Positions 15,619-23,739 are shown, numbered from the stretch's first letter. The stretch: 37,497 bases of DNA from Paenibacillus timonensis (GCF_022427145.1 NZ_JAKSXN010000053.1:1-37497), one strand, 5' to 3'. Translations and numbers: made by a program. Notes: a model not told the origin generated them from the letters alone.

Positions 15619-16284
15619 CTAGGAGGCCCTCCTTTTCATTACCAATAAAATAGAATAAAGCCCTCCTGCAGCCGCAATCCCAACGATTTGGAGGAAGTCG
15701 AAGGACAGAAAAGCGGTTACTCTGTTGAAATCCAGGAATCCAATCCCTATGAAACCGATACATAGCCATAACCCTCTCTCTACGAATCCCGTCCAAAGGA
15801 TCTGTCCTTTAGTGAATTGGAAGGAGAGCACAATCAAGAGGGACAAAGTGGAAGTGGCCAGAAATGTCAGTTTTTGCTCCGGTATAAACCATACCAATCC
15901 AAGATCGTAAACCGTTAACCCGGCCAACAGATAAATCGTTGCTGCTTCAGCAACCTTAAGAAAAGACATTTTCCTCTTGATCAGGTGATAAAGAAGATAT
16001 CCTATAACGGCGAATGACGCAGCCCACCGTCCTTTGACTCCACCATCAAAATAAACGATCGATAAGGGCTGCTGGATCACCGACGCGGGCTCCCATAACA
16101 AAAGACTTCCTTTCCAAACCAACAACCAGATCAGGAACGCTTGAATTGAAACGTCCGCCAGCGCATGATCCCTTTTCATTCTTCGCTCATAACCCCAGAG
16201 AGCAGTCCATCCCGCCGCACCGAACGCGAAAAGCAACAATATTTGCCCATTCAATACGAATGAACCGAGCTGAATCGTATACAA
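15619..16284 (-). CDS. Lgt-like integral membrane protein upstream of ccdA-resA
   Basis: A 221-aa polytopic protein with about seven TM helices. The segment LVWKGSLLLWEP...VYFDGGVKGRWAASF resembles, in order and spacing, the Lgt stretch around the HGG motif, with Asp in place of His. The catalytic GR-x-x-NF and C-terminal Arg motifs of Lgt are not evident, so it is likely a non-catalytic or repurposed relative. The start is TTG at 16284, preceded by GGGGAGGGG 7 nt away; upstream in-frame Mets lie across a terminator and inside the neighbouring rhodanese gene. It abuts ccdA (stop TAG next to GTG), so it probably works with CcdA-ResA. Confidence 0.6.
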   Translation of the reverse strand: MYTIQLGSFVLNGQILLLFAFGAAGWTALWGYERRMKRDHALADVSIQAFLIWLLVWKGSLLLWEPASVIQQPLSIVYFDGGVKGRWAASFAVIGYLLYHLIKRKMSFLKVAEAATIYLLAGLTVYDLGLVWFIPEQKLTFLATSTLSLLIVLSFQFTKGQILWTGFVERGLWLCIGFIGIGFLDFNRVTAFLSFDFLQIVGIAAAGGLYSILLVMKRRAS

Positions 16285-16340
16285 TGTGTGTCCCCTCCCC
16301 ACTTTCACGGTCATCTTATCGTCCAAATAATGATAAAGAA

Positions 16341-16372
16341 AAAAATAGAACGAAAGGACTCCCTTTCGTTCT
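16341..16372 (-). terminator. Terminator at the end of the cstR-rhodanese unit
   Basis: Minus-strand AGAACGAAAGG and CCTTTCGTTCT form an 11-bp perfect stem with a 4-nt loop, followed by ATTTTTTTCTTT. It separates the sulfur genes from the Lgt-like/ccdA/resA operon. Confidence 0.85.
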
Positions 16373-16393
16373 CTCTTATCTACCTTAATATAT

Positions 16394-16765
16394 CTATTTT
16401 TGGGTGGGTCCGCTCCATGACATGATTCCGCCACGAAGGTCAGCGACTTCCTTGATTCCATGACGTCCGAGTAGCTTGGCGGCTTGTTTGCTCCGCATCC
16501 CGCTCTGACAATAAACATAAACCGCTTGATCTTTAGTGATCTCATCAAGCCGCTGCTGGAGCTGACTTAATGGGATATTGATTGCTCCTTTAATATGCCC
16601 GCGCTTATATTCATGAATCTCCCGAACGTCTATCACCTTCTTGCCCTTGGATTCGCTTTGGAACTGCTCGGCAGTTAAAGTGCGTAATCCCTTTACGGGG
16701 GCAAACTGTCTATAGAGCATCCAGAGAACGAATAGGAATAGGATAGCATAAAATAGATAATTCAC
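16394..16765 (-). CDS. Membrane-anchored rhodanese
   Basis: A 123-aa protein: N-terminal TM segment (residues 3-19) and one rhodanese domain with the persulfide-carrying Cys in the loop CQSGMRS. Rhodaneses move sulfane sulfur via a Cys persulfide. The orientation of the domain is not decided by the sequence; the short uncharged N-terminus before a TM helix that is followed by YRQFAPVKG positive residues suggests a cytoplasmic domain. Last gene of the cstR unit, 21 nt after the second rhodanese. Confidence 0.88.
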   Translation of the reverse strand: MNYLFYAILFLFVLWMLYRQFAPVKGLRTLTAEQFQSESKGKKVIDVREIHEYKRGHIKGAINIPLSQLQQRLDEITKDQAVYVYCQSGMRSKQAAKLLGRHGIKEVADLRGGIMSWSGPTQK

Positions 16766-16786
16766 TTGTTCTTCACCTGCCTGCCA

Positions 16787-17095
16787 TTAATCTCGAACCA
16801 GATTGCTGGTCCACGCGCTTAACCCACCCGTCATGTTAACAACATGAAATCCTTTTTCACTTAGAAACTCACACGCCATTCTGCTGCGATTTCCGCTGCG
16901 GCAAATGACGATCAATTCATGATTCGGGTCGAGTTCGTTGAGTCTTGAATCCAGTTCCCCCAGAGGAATGTGTTTAGCTCCGGCTACATGACCTTCCATC
17001 CATTCATCCTGTTCACGGACATCGAGTAAAGACAAGGTTTCTCCTTTGTTAAGACGCTCTGCCACTTCGTTTGGAGTTGTTGCTTTAAATGCCAT
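16787..17095 (-). CDS. Cytosolic single-domain rhodanese
   Basis: A 102-aa stand-alone rhodanese with the active loop CRSGNRSR and the usual LLDVREQDEW and HIPLGEL signatures. RBS AGGAGG. It follows cstR by 45 nt on the same strand and would be induced with it by persulfide. The domain is similar to the C-terminal rhodanese of the TusA-rhodanese fusion at 20150-20740, suggesting they are paralogues. Confidence 0.9.
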   Translation of the reverse strand: MAFKATTPNEVAERLNKGETLSLLDVREQDEWMEGHVAGAKHIPLGELDSRLNELDPNHELIVICRSGNRSRMACEFLSEKGFHVVNMTGGLSAWTSNLVRD

Positions 17096-17140
17096 TTTAT
17101 ATTCCAGCCTCCTGATATCTTCTTATGTTTAATTTATCTA

Positions 17141-17410
17141 CTATCTGCTTTTAACAAGCAGTTCCACAGCTTCTTTAACCATTTTACTAGGGTCATGATT
17201 GCCATTGGCCTGGTCAGCAAGAATACACTGTTGGAGATTGTCCGCAACAATTTGAGCCAGGGCGCGGTCAGAGGCGTTCCGAATTGCAGAGAGTTGAGCA
17301 ACTACCTCCTTGCAAGATTTGCCTTCATCCATTAACCTCAGCACACCTCGTATCTGTCCTTCAATTCGCCGTAAACGTGTTTTGATATCTTCTGGGTATA
17401 TATATTCCAT
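17141..17410 (-). CDS. cstR: CsoR-family persulfide-sensing repressor, CstR-like
   Basis: An 89-aa all-helical CsoR-family repressor (KTRLRRIEGQIRGVLRLMDEG). The Cys pair is Cys33 (GKSCKEV) and Cys62 (LQQCI). The residue four before the second Cys, a His in copper-sensing CsoR, is Asn58 here, as in CstR. Loss of that His argues against Cu(I) sensing and for di-/trisulfide formation with persulfides. The C-terminus AVELLVKSR also matches CstR. Start at 17410 with GAGGAG; longer readings run into the operator. A palindromic operator lies 22 nt upstream and a second copy precedes the large sulfur operon, so it probably controls both. Confidence 0.9.
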   Translation of the reverse strand: MEYIYPEDIKTRLRRIEGQIRGVLRLMDEGKSCKEVVAQLSAIRNASDRALAQIVADNLQQCILADQANGNHDPSKMVKEAVELLVKSR

Positions 17411-17432
17411 GATCACCATCTCCTCATTCAAA

Positions 17433-17452
17433 CTATACCTGTATAGGTATAG
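17433..17452. promoter_or_regulatory. CstR operator 1 (upstream of cstR)
   Basis: CTATACCT-GTAT-AGGTATAG is a perfect 8+4+8 palindrome located between the cstR start and a candidate minus-strand -10, TATACT (17456-17451), so it would cover the transcription start. It matches operator 2 at 20843 in 17 of 20 positions. Confidence 0.8.
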
Positions 17453-17504
17453 TATAGAGCACAGGACAGAAAAGTACACATCGGATGAATTGAATTTTAT
17501 TAAG

Positions 17505-18293
17505 CTACAAGATTGACGACCAGACCTTAATCGCTGTTATACCAATAAGTACGACTAGGCCATATCTGAGAACCTTAACGTTTATTTTAGTACTGACCTT
17601 AGATCCCAAGGGTGCGCCAATTAAGCTTCCAATGACCGTAAACAAGGTTGGCCATAAGGGGATGGCGCCCCCTGTGATTTTACCGATAACTCCGCCTATT
17701 GCCGAGATGAATACAATCGCAAGCGATGAAGCGATCGTTGTACGAGTAGGGATGTGAAGCACGGTTAACATGATCGGTATCAGAATAAAAGCGCCTCCTG
17801 CACCAACAATGCCGGATACAATTCCGACTAAAAATGCAGATATCATTGCGATAAAGAGATTAAATTGAAGCTCATCTCTCGTTTCTTCCGTTCCTCTACC
17901 TGGGATGAGCATCAGAATCACCGCGATCATAGCTAATAGCCCATAAATCAGATTGATGATGTTTCCATCCAGGAGTCCTGAGGTAAAACCGCCAATTAAA
18001 CTGCCTGCCAAAATGCTGATTCCCATATAAAGAACGAGTCTTCGATGAACGAAGGAGGGGCCCGTCTTGCTCTTCTTCCGGTAAGCCAGCACGCCGGCAA
18101 GCGATGCGAAGAAAACCTGGAACATGCTAATGGATGCGACCTCATGTGTGCTAAATTGGGCAGCCCCAAGCATGGAGGGTACATATAGCAGTAAAGGGTA
18201 ATTAATGATAGCTCCTCCAATTCCGAGCAGTCCTGAAAAAAATGAACCAACGAGGCCAAGCAGGACCATGATGATCATGAGCAAGAGGTCCAT
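17505..18293 (-). CDS. TauE/SafE family sulfite/anion transporter
   Basis: A 262-aa membrane protein with about eight TM helices and two related halves, each opening with a glycine-rich loop: GSFFSGLLGIGGAIINYPLL and VSGIVGAGGAFILIPIML. This is the TauE/SafE (DUF81) family, which includes sulfite/sulfonate exporters and is a common member of cst operons. The start is placed after AAGGAGG. It is the last gene of the operon starting at 20740. Export of sulfite or thiosulfate produced by the persulfide dioxygenase is the likely role (inference from context). Confidence 0.9.
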   Translation of the reverse strand: MDLLLMIIMVLLGLVGSFFSGLLGIGGAIINYPLLLYVPSMLGAAQFSTHEVASISMFQVFFASLAGVLAYRKKSKTGPSFVHRRLVLYMGISILAGSLIGGFTSGLLDGNIINLIYGLLAMIAVILMLIPGRGTEETRDELQFNLFIAMISAFLVGIVSGIVGAGGAFILIPIMLTVLHIPTRTTIASSLAIVFISAIGGVIGKITGGAIPLWPTLFTVIGSLIGAPLGSKVSTKINVKVLRYGLVVLIGITAIKVWSSIL

Positions 18294-18318
18294 CCTCCTC
18301 CTCCTTTCTGTTTAATTC

Positions 18319-18546
18319 CTACACCTTTTTTACAAAAAACTTATAGACCCCATTTTCCTCTTCATGCTTTAGAAGTTCATGTTTCGTTTGCTTGACCCAA
18401 GCTTGGAAGTCATTGACGGAACCTTTGTCCGTCGACTGGACCTCCATGACTTGACCGGACTGCAGCCCGTCTAATGCTTTCTTCGCCTTTACAATCGGCA
18501 TGGGGCAAGCCATCCCTTTTGTATCAACTAAAATATCTATTAACAT
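18319..18546 (-). CDS. TusA-family sulfur carrier protein
   Basis: A 75-aa TusA protein with the CPMP active motif (Cys14 in DTKGMACPMPIVKAKK). TusA proteins carry sulfur as a Cys persulfide between sulfurtransferases. The start at 18546 gives the usual TusA length and has GAGGAGG upstream; the longer reading overlaps the upstream gene. It is closely similar to the TusA domain at the N-terminus of the fusion gene at 20150-20740. Confidence 0.92.
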   Translation of the reverse strand: MLIDILVDTKGMACPMPIVKAKKALDGLQSGQVMEVQSTDKGSVNDFQAWVKQTKHELLKHEEENGVYKFFVKKV

Positions 18547-18565
18547 AATGAATGATAGCCTCCTC

Positions 18566-19717
18566 TTATTTGTCATGCACGGCGCAGCGATTTGGTCCAA
18601 TTTCCATTTCGCGTTGCTCGTCCTCACTAGGTGTCATTTTCCCCATATTGGTTTGGCGAATTTCCTGATAAGCATGGGGTTGCGGCGGCAGGTTTTCGGT
18701 GACCGTACGCCGGAAATCGTCCTCTTGTTGAATGTTCAACCCGGGGTTTTTGCGGTACAAATCCGCCAGTTTGGCCATAACCCGTCCGCCTTCGCCCAAC
18801 TCGGAGACTTTACCGAAGTGTGCGGGCAAAACGATCAAATCCTGCGAAAGTTCTTTATAACGGTTATAGAGCGTGTTGCGTAAGTCGCCAACCCAATCCT
18901 CCGCCTTTCCTGCCAGATCAGGGCGTCCGATGGATTCGATGAACAAGATATCCCCTGTAAGCAAATATTGGTCATCAACAATAAACGAAGTGCTTCCAAT
19001 GGTATGTCCAGGCGAGTACACCGGTTGAATCCGGATTGTCGTAGAACCTATACTAATGTGACGGCCTTCTTCCAGCTTCTCGTAATTAAAGGTGACCTCC
19101 GTCGCATCTTTAGGTGGGAGCCAATAAGTCGCACCGGTTTGTTTCGCCAGTTTACGACCTCCTGAGATGTGGTCGGCGTGCAAATGGGTGTCAAGCGTAT
19201 GTTTGATTTGGGCCCCCTGCTCCTTGGCGAACTGTTCAAATACATCGGTCATACGAAGCGTATCAATAACGGCGGCTTCCCCCTTAGAGATAACCATATA
19301 TGACAGACATCCCTTACCGATCCGGACAAATTGAATCAAAGAACCTCCGTCCTTCAAATCCCCGATCTTCACCGGCTCCAGATATTCACTCCAGGCTTTC
19401 ATTCCGCCTTCCAGATAATGCACGTTAGAGCGGCCGGCCGCTACAATCTGTTCTGCTACAAACTTGGATGAACCTTCTTTTGCACAAACTACCAGCAGTT
19501 TTTTGCCATCAGGAATTTGATCAAGAGCTTCATCCACTCCATCCAAAAGATCAAAATAGGGAATGTTGATGATATCGATACTGTCGCCTTCAATCTTCCA
19601 GTCGTTAAAGTCATTCTCATTGCGTACATCTAGAATAAAGAGCTCTTCCTTCGCCAGAACGATCCGAGTCAATTCCTTGGCTGTCATCAGAGTTAATTGG
19701 TTTGCAGTTGTATTCAA
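18566..19717 (-). CDS. Rhodanese-persulfide dioxygenase fusion (CstB-like)
   Basis: A 383-aa protein. The N-terminal rhodanese domain (about 8-113) has its Cys78 in the loop CAKEGSS. It is followed by an ETHE1-type metallo-beta-lactamase domain with iron-binding THLHADH (His178, His180, Asp182, His183), SPGHTIGS (His238), TGD (Asp256) and LPAHF. ETHE1/CstB enzymes oxidise low-molecular-weight persulfide to sulfite or thiosulfate. The domain order differs from S. aureus CstB, in which rhodanese domains follow the dioxygenase. Its neighbours TusA and DsrE presumably feed it sulfur. Confidence 0.92.
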   Translation of the reverse strand: MNTTANQLTLMTAKELTRIVLAKEELFILDVRNENDFNDWKIEGDSIDIINIPYFDLLDGVDEALDQIPDGKKLLVVCAKEGSSKFVAEQIVAAGRSNVHYLEGGMKAWSEYLEPVKIGDLKDGGSLIQFVRIGKGCLSYMVISKGEAAVIDTLRMTDVFEQFAKEQGAQIKHTLDTHLHADHISGGRKLAKQTGATYWLPPKDATEVTFNYEKLEEGRHISIGSTTIRIQPVYSPGHTIGSTSFIVDDQYLLTGDILFIESIGRPDLAGKAEDWVGDLRNTLYNRYKELSQDLIVLPAHFGKVSELGEGGRVMAKLADLYRKNPGLNIQQEDDFRRTVTENLPPQPHAYQEIRQTNMGKMTPSEDEQREMEIGPNRCAVHDK

Positions 19718-19734
19718 CTTGGTTCCTCCTTAGA

Positions 19735-20130
19735 TTAGAAAGTCAGACTGACATTGGCATCCTTGGCAAAATCCAGGAACGTGACGGCACCGCCGACTTC
19801 AATCCCCTCAATAAAATCCTCTTTCTTCAGATTCATGACATCCATCGTCATTTGACAAGCAATAATCTTCACGCCCATCTCCTGTGCCATTTCCACCAGC
19901 TGTGGAATGGTCGGAATGTTCGCATTCTTAAAGCCTTCCGCCAAATGTTCGGCTCCTGCAGGTAACGGCAGTTGATGATGTGCCTGTTTATGAATTAATT
20001 TCAAGCCCTCAAATGTGAAGAAAATCGCCACTTCGGCATCCGTTGCCGCAGAAGCTGTTGCGATATTAAAAACTTTATACGCATCAAACAAACCACCATT
20101 GCTAGCGATAATTGCTACTTTCGTACTCAT
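19735..20130 (-). CDS. DsrE-family sulfur relay protein
   Basis: A 131-aa DsrE/DsrF-like protein with the fold signature TKVAIIASNGGLFDAYKVFN, an FFTFEGLKL strand-helix segment, and a conserved Cys in VKIIACQMTMDVMN, the position that carries the persulfide in DsrE2-type proteins. The start at 20130 has GGAGGT upstream; the in-frame extension to 20217 overlaps the preceding gene. It is flanked by TusA-bearing genes, and TusA-DsrE-rhodanese sets typically pass sulfur along a relay. Confidence 0.9.
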   Translation of the reverse strand: MSTKVAIIASNGGLFDAYKVFNIATASAATDAEVAIFFTFEGLKLIHKQAHHQLPLPAGAEHLAEGFKNANIPTIPQLVEMAQEMGVKIIACQMTMDVMNLKKEDFIEGIEVGGAVTFLDFAKDANVSLTF

Positions 20131-20149
20131 GTAAATAACCTCCAATATT

Positions 20150-20740
20150 TTAGTTTTGTTCGTGGGATTCGTTAGTTTCCGTTGGTCCGGTCCAACCAGA
20201 CATACCGGGCTCAACATTCCTTACCTGTTTGAAACCTTTCTCGGTGAGTAACTGACATGCCAAATCGCTTCGGCTACCTGTACGGCAAACCACATAGATT
20301 TCTTCTTCTGGCTTCAACTCGCTCACGCGATGTTCAAGCTCTCCTAGTGGAATCGATACGGCACCAGCGATACGATGAAAAGCATATTCGGCCGGTTCGC
20401 GTACATCGATCACGGTCACTTTATCTCCAACTGCTAACTTCTTTTGCAGTTCTTCATTAGAGACAATATCGGGATGCTTTTTCTCTTCCTTCATTTCGTC
20501 AGGTCTGGATTTGCGAATGTAATGCCTTAGCACCTCCCCATCTTCAACAGTACCGAGATAATGATGGCCTGTATTTTTAGCCCAGCCTTGAATGTCGGCA
20601 AGCGAGCCTTTATCCGTGGCTTGAACTTCAATGACTTGGCCGGATTCAAGCTGATCGATGGCCTTTTTTGTTTTTACGATCGGCATGGGACAGGCGAGTC
20701 CTTTACAATCTAGTGTTAAATTGGCCTTAATCTCTGGCAT
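20150..20740 (-). CDS. TusA-rhodanese fusion sulfurtransferase (CstA-like)
   Basis: A 196-aa fusion. The N-terminal TusA domain (1-77) has Cys17 in GLACPMPIVK. A charged linker (DEMKEEKKHP) leads to a rhodanese domain (about 90-185) with Cys152 in CRTGSRSD. This resembles the multidomain sulfurtransferase CstA of cst operons. The start at 20740 is preceded by GGGAGG at good spacing; the Met at 20782 lies too close to the promoter. First gene of the five-gene sulfur operon. Confidence 0.92.
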   Translation of the reverse strand: MPEIKANLTLDCKGLACPMPIVKTKKAIDQLESGQVIEVQATDKGSLADIQGWAKNTGHHYLGTVEDGEVLRHYIRKSRPDEMKEEKKHPDIVSNEELQKKLAVGDKVTVIDVREPAEYAFHRIAGAVSIPLGELEHRVSELKPEEEIYVVCRTGSRSDLACQLLTEKGFKQVRNVEPGMSGWTGPTETNESHEQN

Positions 20741-20842
20741 TTGAAAATAACCTCCCTCAAAAATGGCCTTCACATCAATCACGTCAACATGGGGTGATCT
20801 TTCCGAAGAAGATTCATATCTGCAATGACATTTGTCTCCTAC

Positions 20843-20862
20843 CTATACCCCTATAGGTATAA
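20843..20862. promoter_or_regulatory. CstR operator 2 (upstream of the tusA-rhodanese operon)
   Basis: CTATACCCCTATAGGTATAA matches operator 1 at 17 of 20 positions; the core ACCTATA-CCCC-TATAGGT (20841-20858) is palindromic. It overlaps the -10 of the operon promoter, so repressor binding would block RNA polymerase. Confidence 0.85.
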
Positions 20863-20887
20863 TAAAGACTTGGGAGTCCCTTGTCAA
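20859..20887 (-). promoter_or_regulatory. Sigma-A promoter of the sulfur operon
   Basis: Minus-strand TTGACA (20887-20882), a 17-nt spacer and TATTAT (20864-20859). The -10 shares four bases with CstR operator 2. Confidence 0.85.
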
Positions 20888-21081
20888 TATCAGATCAATT
20901 GAATTGATTTCCATTCAGATTAGTTTGGGAATGTCACATATGTGGCATTCCCATTTGCCGTCTTGTTCGTTATATCCTGATATGTTATTGTGATCACAAC
21001 ACCCGCTTAATTGTAATAATTTCGTTTAGCCCATCCTTTTTGATATAATGATGCAAACGCCTAATAGAAGGGTGATCATGA
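20888..21081. other. Divergent intergenic region with unexplained palindromes
   Basis: Between the sulfur promoter and the ArsR gene lie three palindromes: ATCAATT-G-AATTGAT (20894-20908), a 26-nt one at 20927-20952 with arms GGGAATG/CATTCCC around CACATATGTG, and TTGTGATCACAA (20988-20999). A TATAAT at 21044-21049 is a likely -10 for the ArsR gene, with a poor -35. The 26-nt palindrome has no T run, so an operator is more likely than a terminator. Confidence 0.5.
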
Positions 21082-21453
21082 ATGACACAGCCTATAAATA
21101 CAGTCGAAGAATGCGAAACGAACTGCGTGGGCACAACTGCGGATTTGGACGTAATCAAGGCAGAACTGATCGATGACCAAGCAGCCGTTCAATTTGCGGA
21201 CTGGTTTAAGGCCTTCAGTGATCCGACGCGCGTTAAGATCATCAGCGCCCTGTTAAAACATGAGCTATGCGTACACGACCTGACAGTACTCCTCAAAATG
21301 GGTCAATCCGCCGTTTCTCACCAACTGCGATATTTGCGTAATCTCCGAATCGTTAAAAGACGTAAGGTTGGGAAAACAGTCTATTATTCACTCGACGACG
21401 GGCATATCGAGCAGATTTTTCTACAAACCCTCCAGCACACGAACCATGGATAA
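21082..21453 (+). CDS. ArsR/SmtB-family metal-sensing repressor, CadC-like
   Basis: A 123-aa winged-helix repressor. The N-terminal arm carries Cys11 and Cys15 (EECETNCVG) and the recognition-helix region has ELCVHDL with Cys63 and His65: this is the CadC alpha3N site, with His replacing the second Cys of CadC's ELCVCDL. At the C-terminus, Asp106, His108, His119 and His122 match the alpha5 zinc site of SmtB/CzrA. DNA-binding helix: MGQSAVSHQLRYLRNLRIV. It is convergent with the P-type ATPase gene, not upstream of it, and the probable operator is at the ATPase promoter. Cd/Pb/Zn sensing is family knowledge. Confidence 0.88.
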   Translation: MTQPINTVEECETNCVGTTADLDVIKAELIDDQAAVQFADWFKAFSDPTRVKIISALLKHELCVHDLTVLLKMGQSAVSHQLRYLRNLRIVKRRKVGKTVYYSLDDGHIEQIFLQTLQHTNHG

Positions 21454-21468
21454 GGTGTGCCGTAAATA

Positions 21469-21500
21469 ACAAGGACTGCCCCGCATGGGACAGTCCTTGT
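21469..21500. terminator. Bidirectional terminator between arsR-type and cadA-type genes
   Basis: ACAAGGACTG (21469-21478) pairs with CAGTCCTTGT (21491-21500), extended by CCC/GGG around a small loop. Located between the two convergent stop codons. Confidence 0.8.
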
Positions 21501-21512
21501 GTTCATTTCTAT

Positions 21513-23708
21513 TCAAATCGGCTTGATCTTCAATACGCGCATCGCGTTCAAAACAGCGAGTAGCGTCACGCCCACATCCGAGAATACTGCTTCCCACATC
21601 GTGGCAACTCCGAACGCGCCCAGAAGCAGGAAAACGGCTTTAACCAGCATCGCAAAAATGATGTTCTGCCATACAATCCGCCGGGTCCTCTTTGCAATCT
21701 TGATCGCGGAAGCCAGCTTGGAAGGTTCGTCGGTCATGATGACGATATCCGCGGCTTCAATGGCTGAATCGGAACCGAGACCGCCCATGGCCACGCCAAC
21801 ATCGGCTCTGGCCAACACCGGCGTGTCGTTGATCCCGTCGCCGACGAATGCGATTTTCTCTTTGCTCGATTTTTGACGGTCGATCTTCTCTAGTTCTTCG
21901 ACCTTATGCTGTGGCAACAGTTCGGACCGGACCTCATCCACGCCCAACTTTTTACCGACTGCCTCGCCCACTGCCTTGATATCGCCCGTCAGCATGACGA
22001 TCTTCTTTATGCCGAGATTTTTCAGTAAACGAATCGCTTGCGCGGAGTCCGCTTTGACCTCGTCGGCAATCACCAGGTAACCGGCATATTGTTTGTCGAT
22101 CGCCACATGCACGATGGTTCCCAGCTCGGAAGGTGCGGTGAACTTAATATTTTCCTGATTCATAAGCTTCGCGTTCCCGGCCAGTACCTCCCTGCCTTCG
22201 AACCTAACCTGAATGCCGTGTCCTGATATTTCGTTATAACTCGCTACCCATTCTTCATTCAATTCCTGACCGTAAGCTTCCCTGATGGACTGGGCAATCG
22301 GGTGGGTGGAGTGCATTTCGGCAAAAGCAGCATGGCGCAAGAGCTCTTGCTCGGTCCAACCGTTCTGCGGATAGATCCCGTTCACTTTAAATGCACCTTT
22401 GGTCAGTGTTCCCGTTTTATCAAACACGACGTATTTGACGTCATTTAACGCTTCCAGGTAATTGCTACCTTTGACCAGCACGCCGTTTTTGGAGGAAGCG
22501 CCGATGCCCCCGAAGAAGCCCAGCGGGATGGAAACCACCAAGGCGCAAGGACAGGAAATGACCAGGAACACCAGTGCCCGGTACACCCAATCTGCGAAAG
22601 TTTCGCCGCTGAAGAGCAGCGGCGGCAGAATGGCCAGCAATACGGCAACAATGACGACAAACGGGGTATAATAACGTGCAAACTTTGTAATGAAGTTTTC
22701 CGTCGGGGCTTTTTTGCTGCTTGCGTTCTCTACAAGATCGAGGATTTTGGCAACTGTCGACTCCCCAAATTCCTTCGTGACTTCAATCGTCAGAACTCCG
22801 TTCTTATTCATAAATCCGCTCAGCACGTCATCGCCGGCTGCTACCTCGCGCGGTAAGGACTCACCAGTTAACGCTGAAGTATCCATGGCCGAAAGTCCCT
22901 CAATGACTTTACCGTCTAGAGGCACCTTTTCACCGGGCCGCACGACGATGAAGTCGCCGATCCGCACTTCCTCCGGACTCACCCGTCGAATCTCGTCATC
23001 TGACTTCAAGTTGGCAAAATCCGGTCTAATGTCCATCAACGCACCGATCGATTTCCGCGACCGGTTAACGGCAATGCTTTGGAACAGTTCGCCAACCTGG
23101 TAAAAAAGCATGACGGCTACGCCCTCGGGGTACTCTCCGATCATAAAAGCGCCAACCGTCGCGATCGACATAAGGAAGTATTCGTCGAACACTTGGCCTC
23201 TTACGATATTCTTCAGCGCCTTGAAAACGATATCCCCGCCCACGATCAGATAGGCGACCAGAAACAGGATCCATTCAAGCTCCTCGCTCAGAGGTAAGGC
23301 GAACGCCGCCGCGCCAATGGCAAGACCCGTAATCAGTCGGGCAACCATGACTTTGATACTCTCCGCGGCATGGTCATGGGTATGTCCATGTCCGTCTTCT
23401 GCCGCTTCGGTACTGTGATCATGGCTGTGATCCTGATGATGAGCGTGATTAGGTTTGGAGGCTGCTCCGTAATCCAACACTTTTATTCCAGGTTCGAGTG
23501 TACGAATTTTCATCTTCGTCTGCTCGAGAATGTCATCCGAACGGTCCGACGACATCTCCAGGGTCAACGTTTGGTTTGCAAAATTCACCGAACAAGCCGA
23601 AACCCCGTCAATCTTCTGGACGCCGTTCTCGATTTTTAAAGCACAATTCGCACAATCCAGGCCTTCTAGCACCAATTTTCGCTTAACCGCAGGACTACCG
23701 GTCTCCAT
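21513..23708 (-). CDS. cadA: Cd2+/Zn2+/Pb2+-exporting P1B-type ATPase
   Basis: A 731-aa P1B-ATPase. The N-terminal HMA domain has GLDCANC (Cys19, Cys22), followed by a His/Asp-rich linker (residues about 85-115, many HDH/HxH). The CPC metal site is ISCPCALVVS in TM6, the phosphorylation motif DKTGTLTKG, and the hinge GDGINDTP. CPC with this HMA and a His-rich linker fits the CadA/ZntA divalent-metal group rather than CopA. Final TM helices are present, so the gene is complete. RBS GAAGGGATGGG is moderate. It is transcribed from its own promoter with an ArsR-type operator just downstream of the -10. Confidence 0.93.
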   Translation of the reverse strand: METGSPAVKRKLVLEGLDCANCALKIENGVQKIDGVSACSVNFANQTLTLEMSSDRSDDILEQTKMKIRTLEPGIKVLDYGAASKPNHAHHQDHSHDHSTEAAEDGHGHTHDHAAESIKVMVARLITGLAIGAAAFALPLSEELEWILFLVAYLIVGGDIVFKALKNIVRGQVFDEYFLMSIATVGAFMIGEYPEGVAVMLFYQVGELFQSIAVNRSRKSIGALMDIRPDFANLKSDDEIRRVSPEEVRIGDFIVVRPGEKVPLDGKVIEGLSAMDTSALTGESLPREVAAGDDVLSGFMNKNGVLTIEVTKEFGESTVAKILDLVENASSKKAPTENFITKFARYYTPFVVIVAVLLAILPPLLFSGETFADWVYRALVFLVISCPCALVVSIPLGFFGGIGASSKNGVLVKGSNYLEALNDVKYVVFDKTGTLTKGAFKVNGIYPQNGWTEQELLRHAAFAEMHSTHPIAQSIREAYGQELNEEWVASYNEISGHGIQVRFEGREVLAGNAKLMNQENIKFTAPSELGTIVHVAIDKQYAGYLVIADEVKADSAQAIRLLKNLGIKKIVMLTGDIKAVGEAVGKKLGVDEVRSELLPQHKVEELEKIDRQKSSKEKIAFVGDGINDTPVLARADVGVAMGGLGSDSAIEAADIVIMTDEPSKLASAIKIAKRTRRIVWQNIIFAMLVKAVFLLLGAFGVATMWEAVFSDVGVTLLAVLNAMRVLKIKPI

Positions 23709-23739
23709 ATTCTAGTCCCATCCCTTCATTCAAAACTAT

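Noticed and set aside
16285..16548. N-terminal extension of the Lgt-like protein
   Set aside because: The extension crosses a terminator and overlaps the rhodanese gene; a TTG with a strong RBS at 16284 is better.
17141..17410. Copper sensor CsoR
   Set aside because: The His needed for Cu(I) coordination is Asn, and the regulated genes are sulfur genes with no copper transporter.
21499..21876. 125-aa plus-strand ORF after the arsR-type gene
   Set aside because: It lies in the terminator and antisense to the C-terminus of the P-type ATPase, with no RBS.
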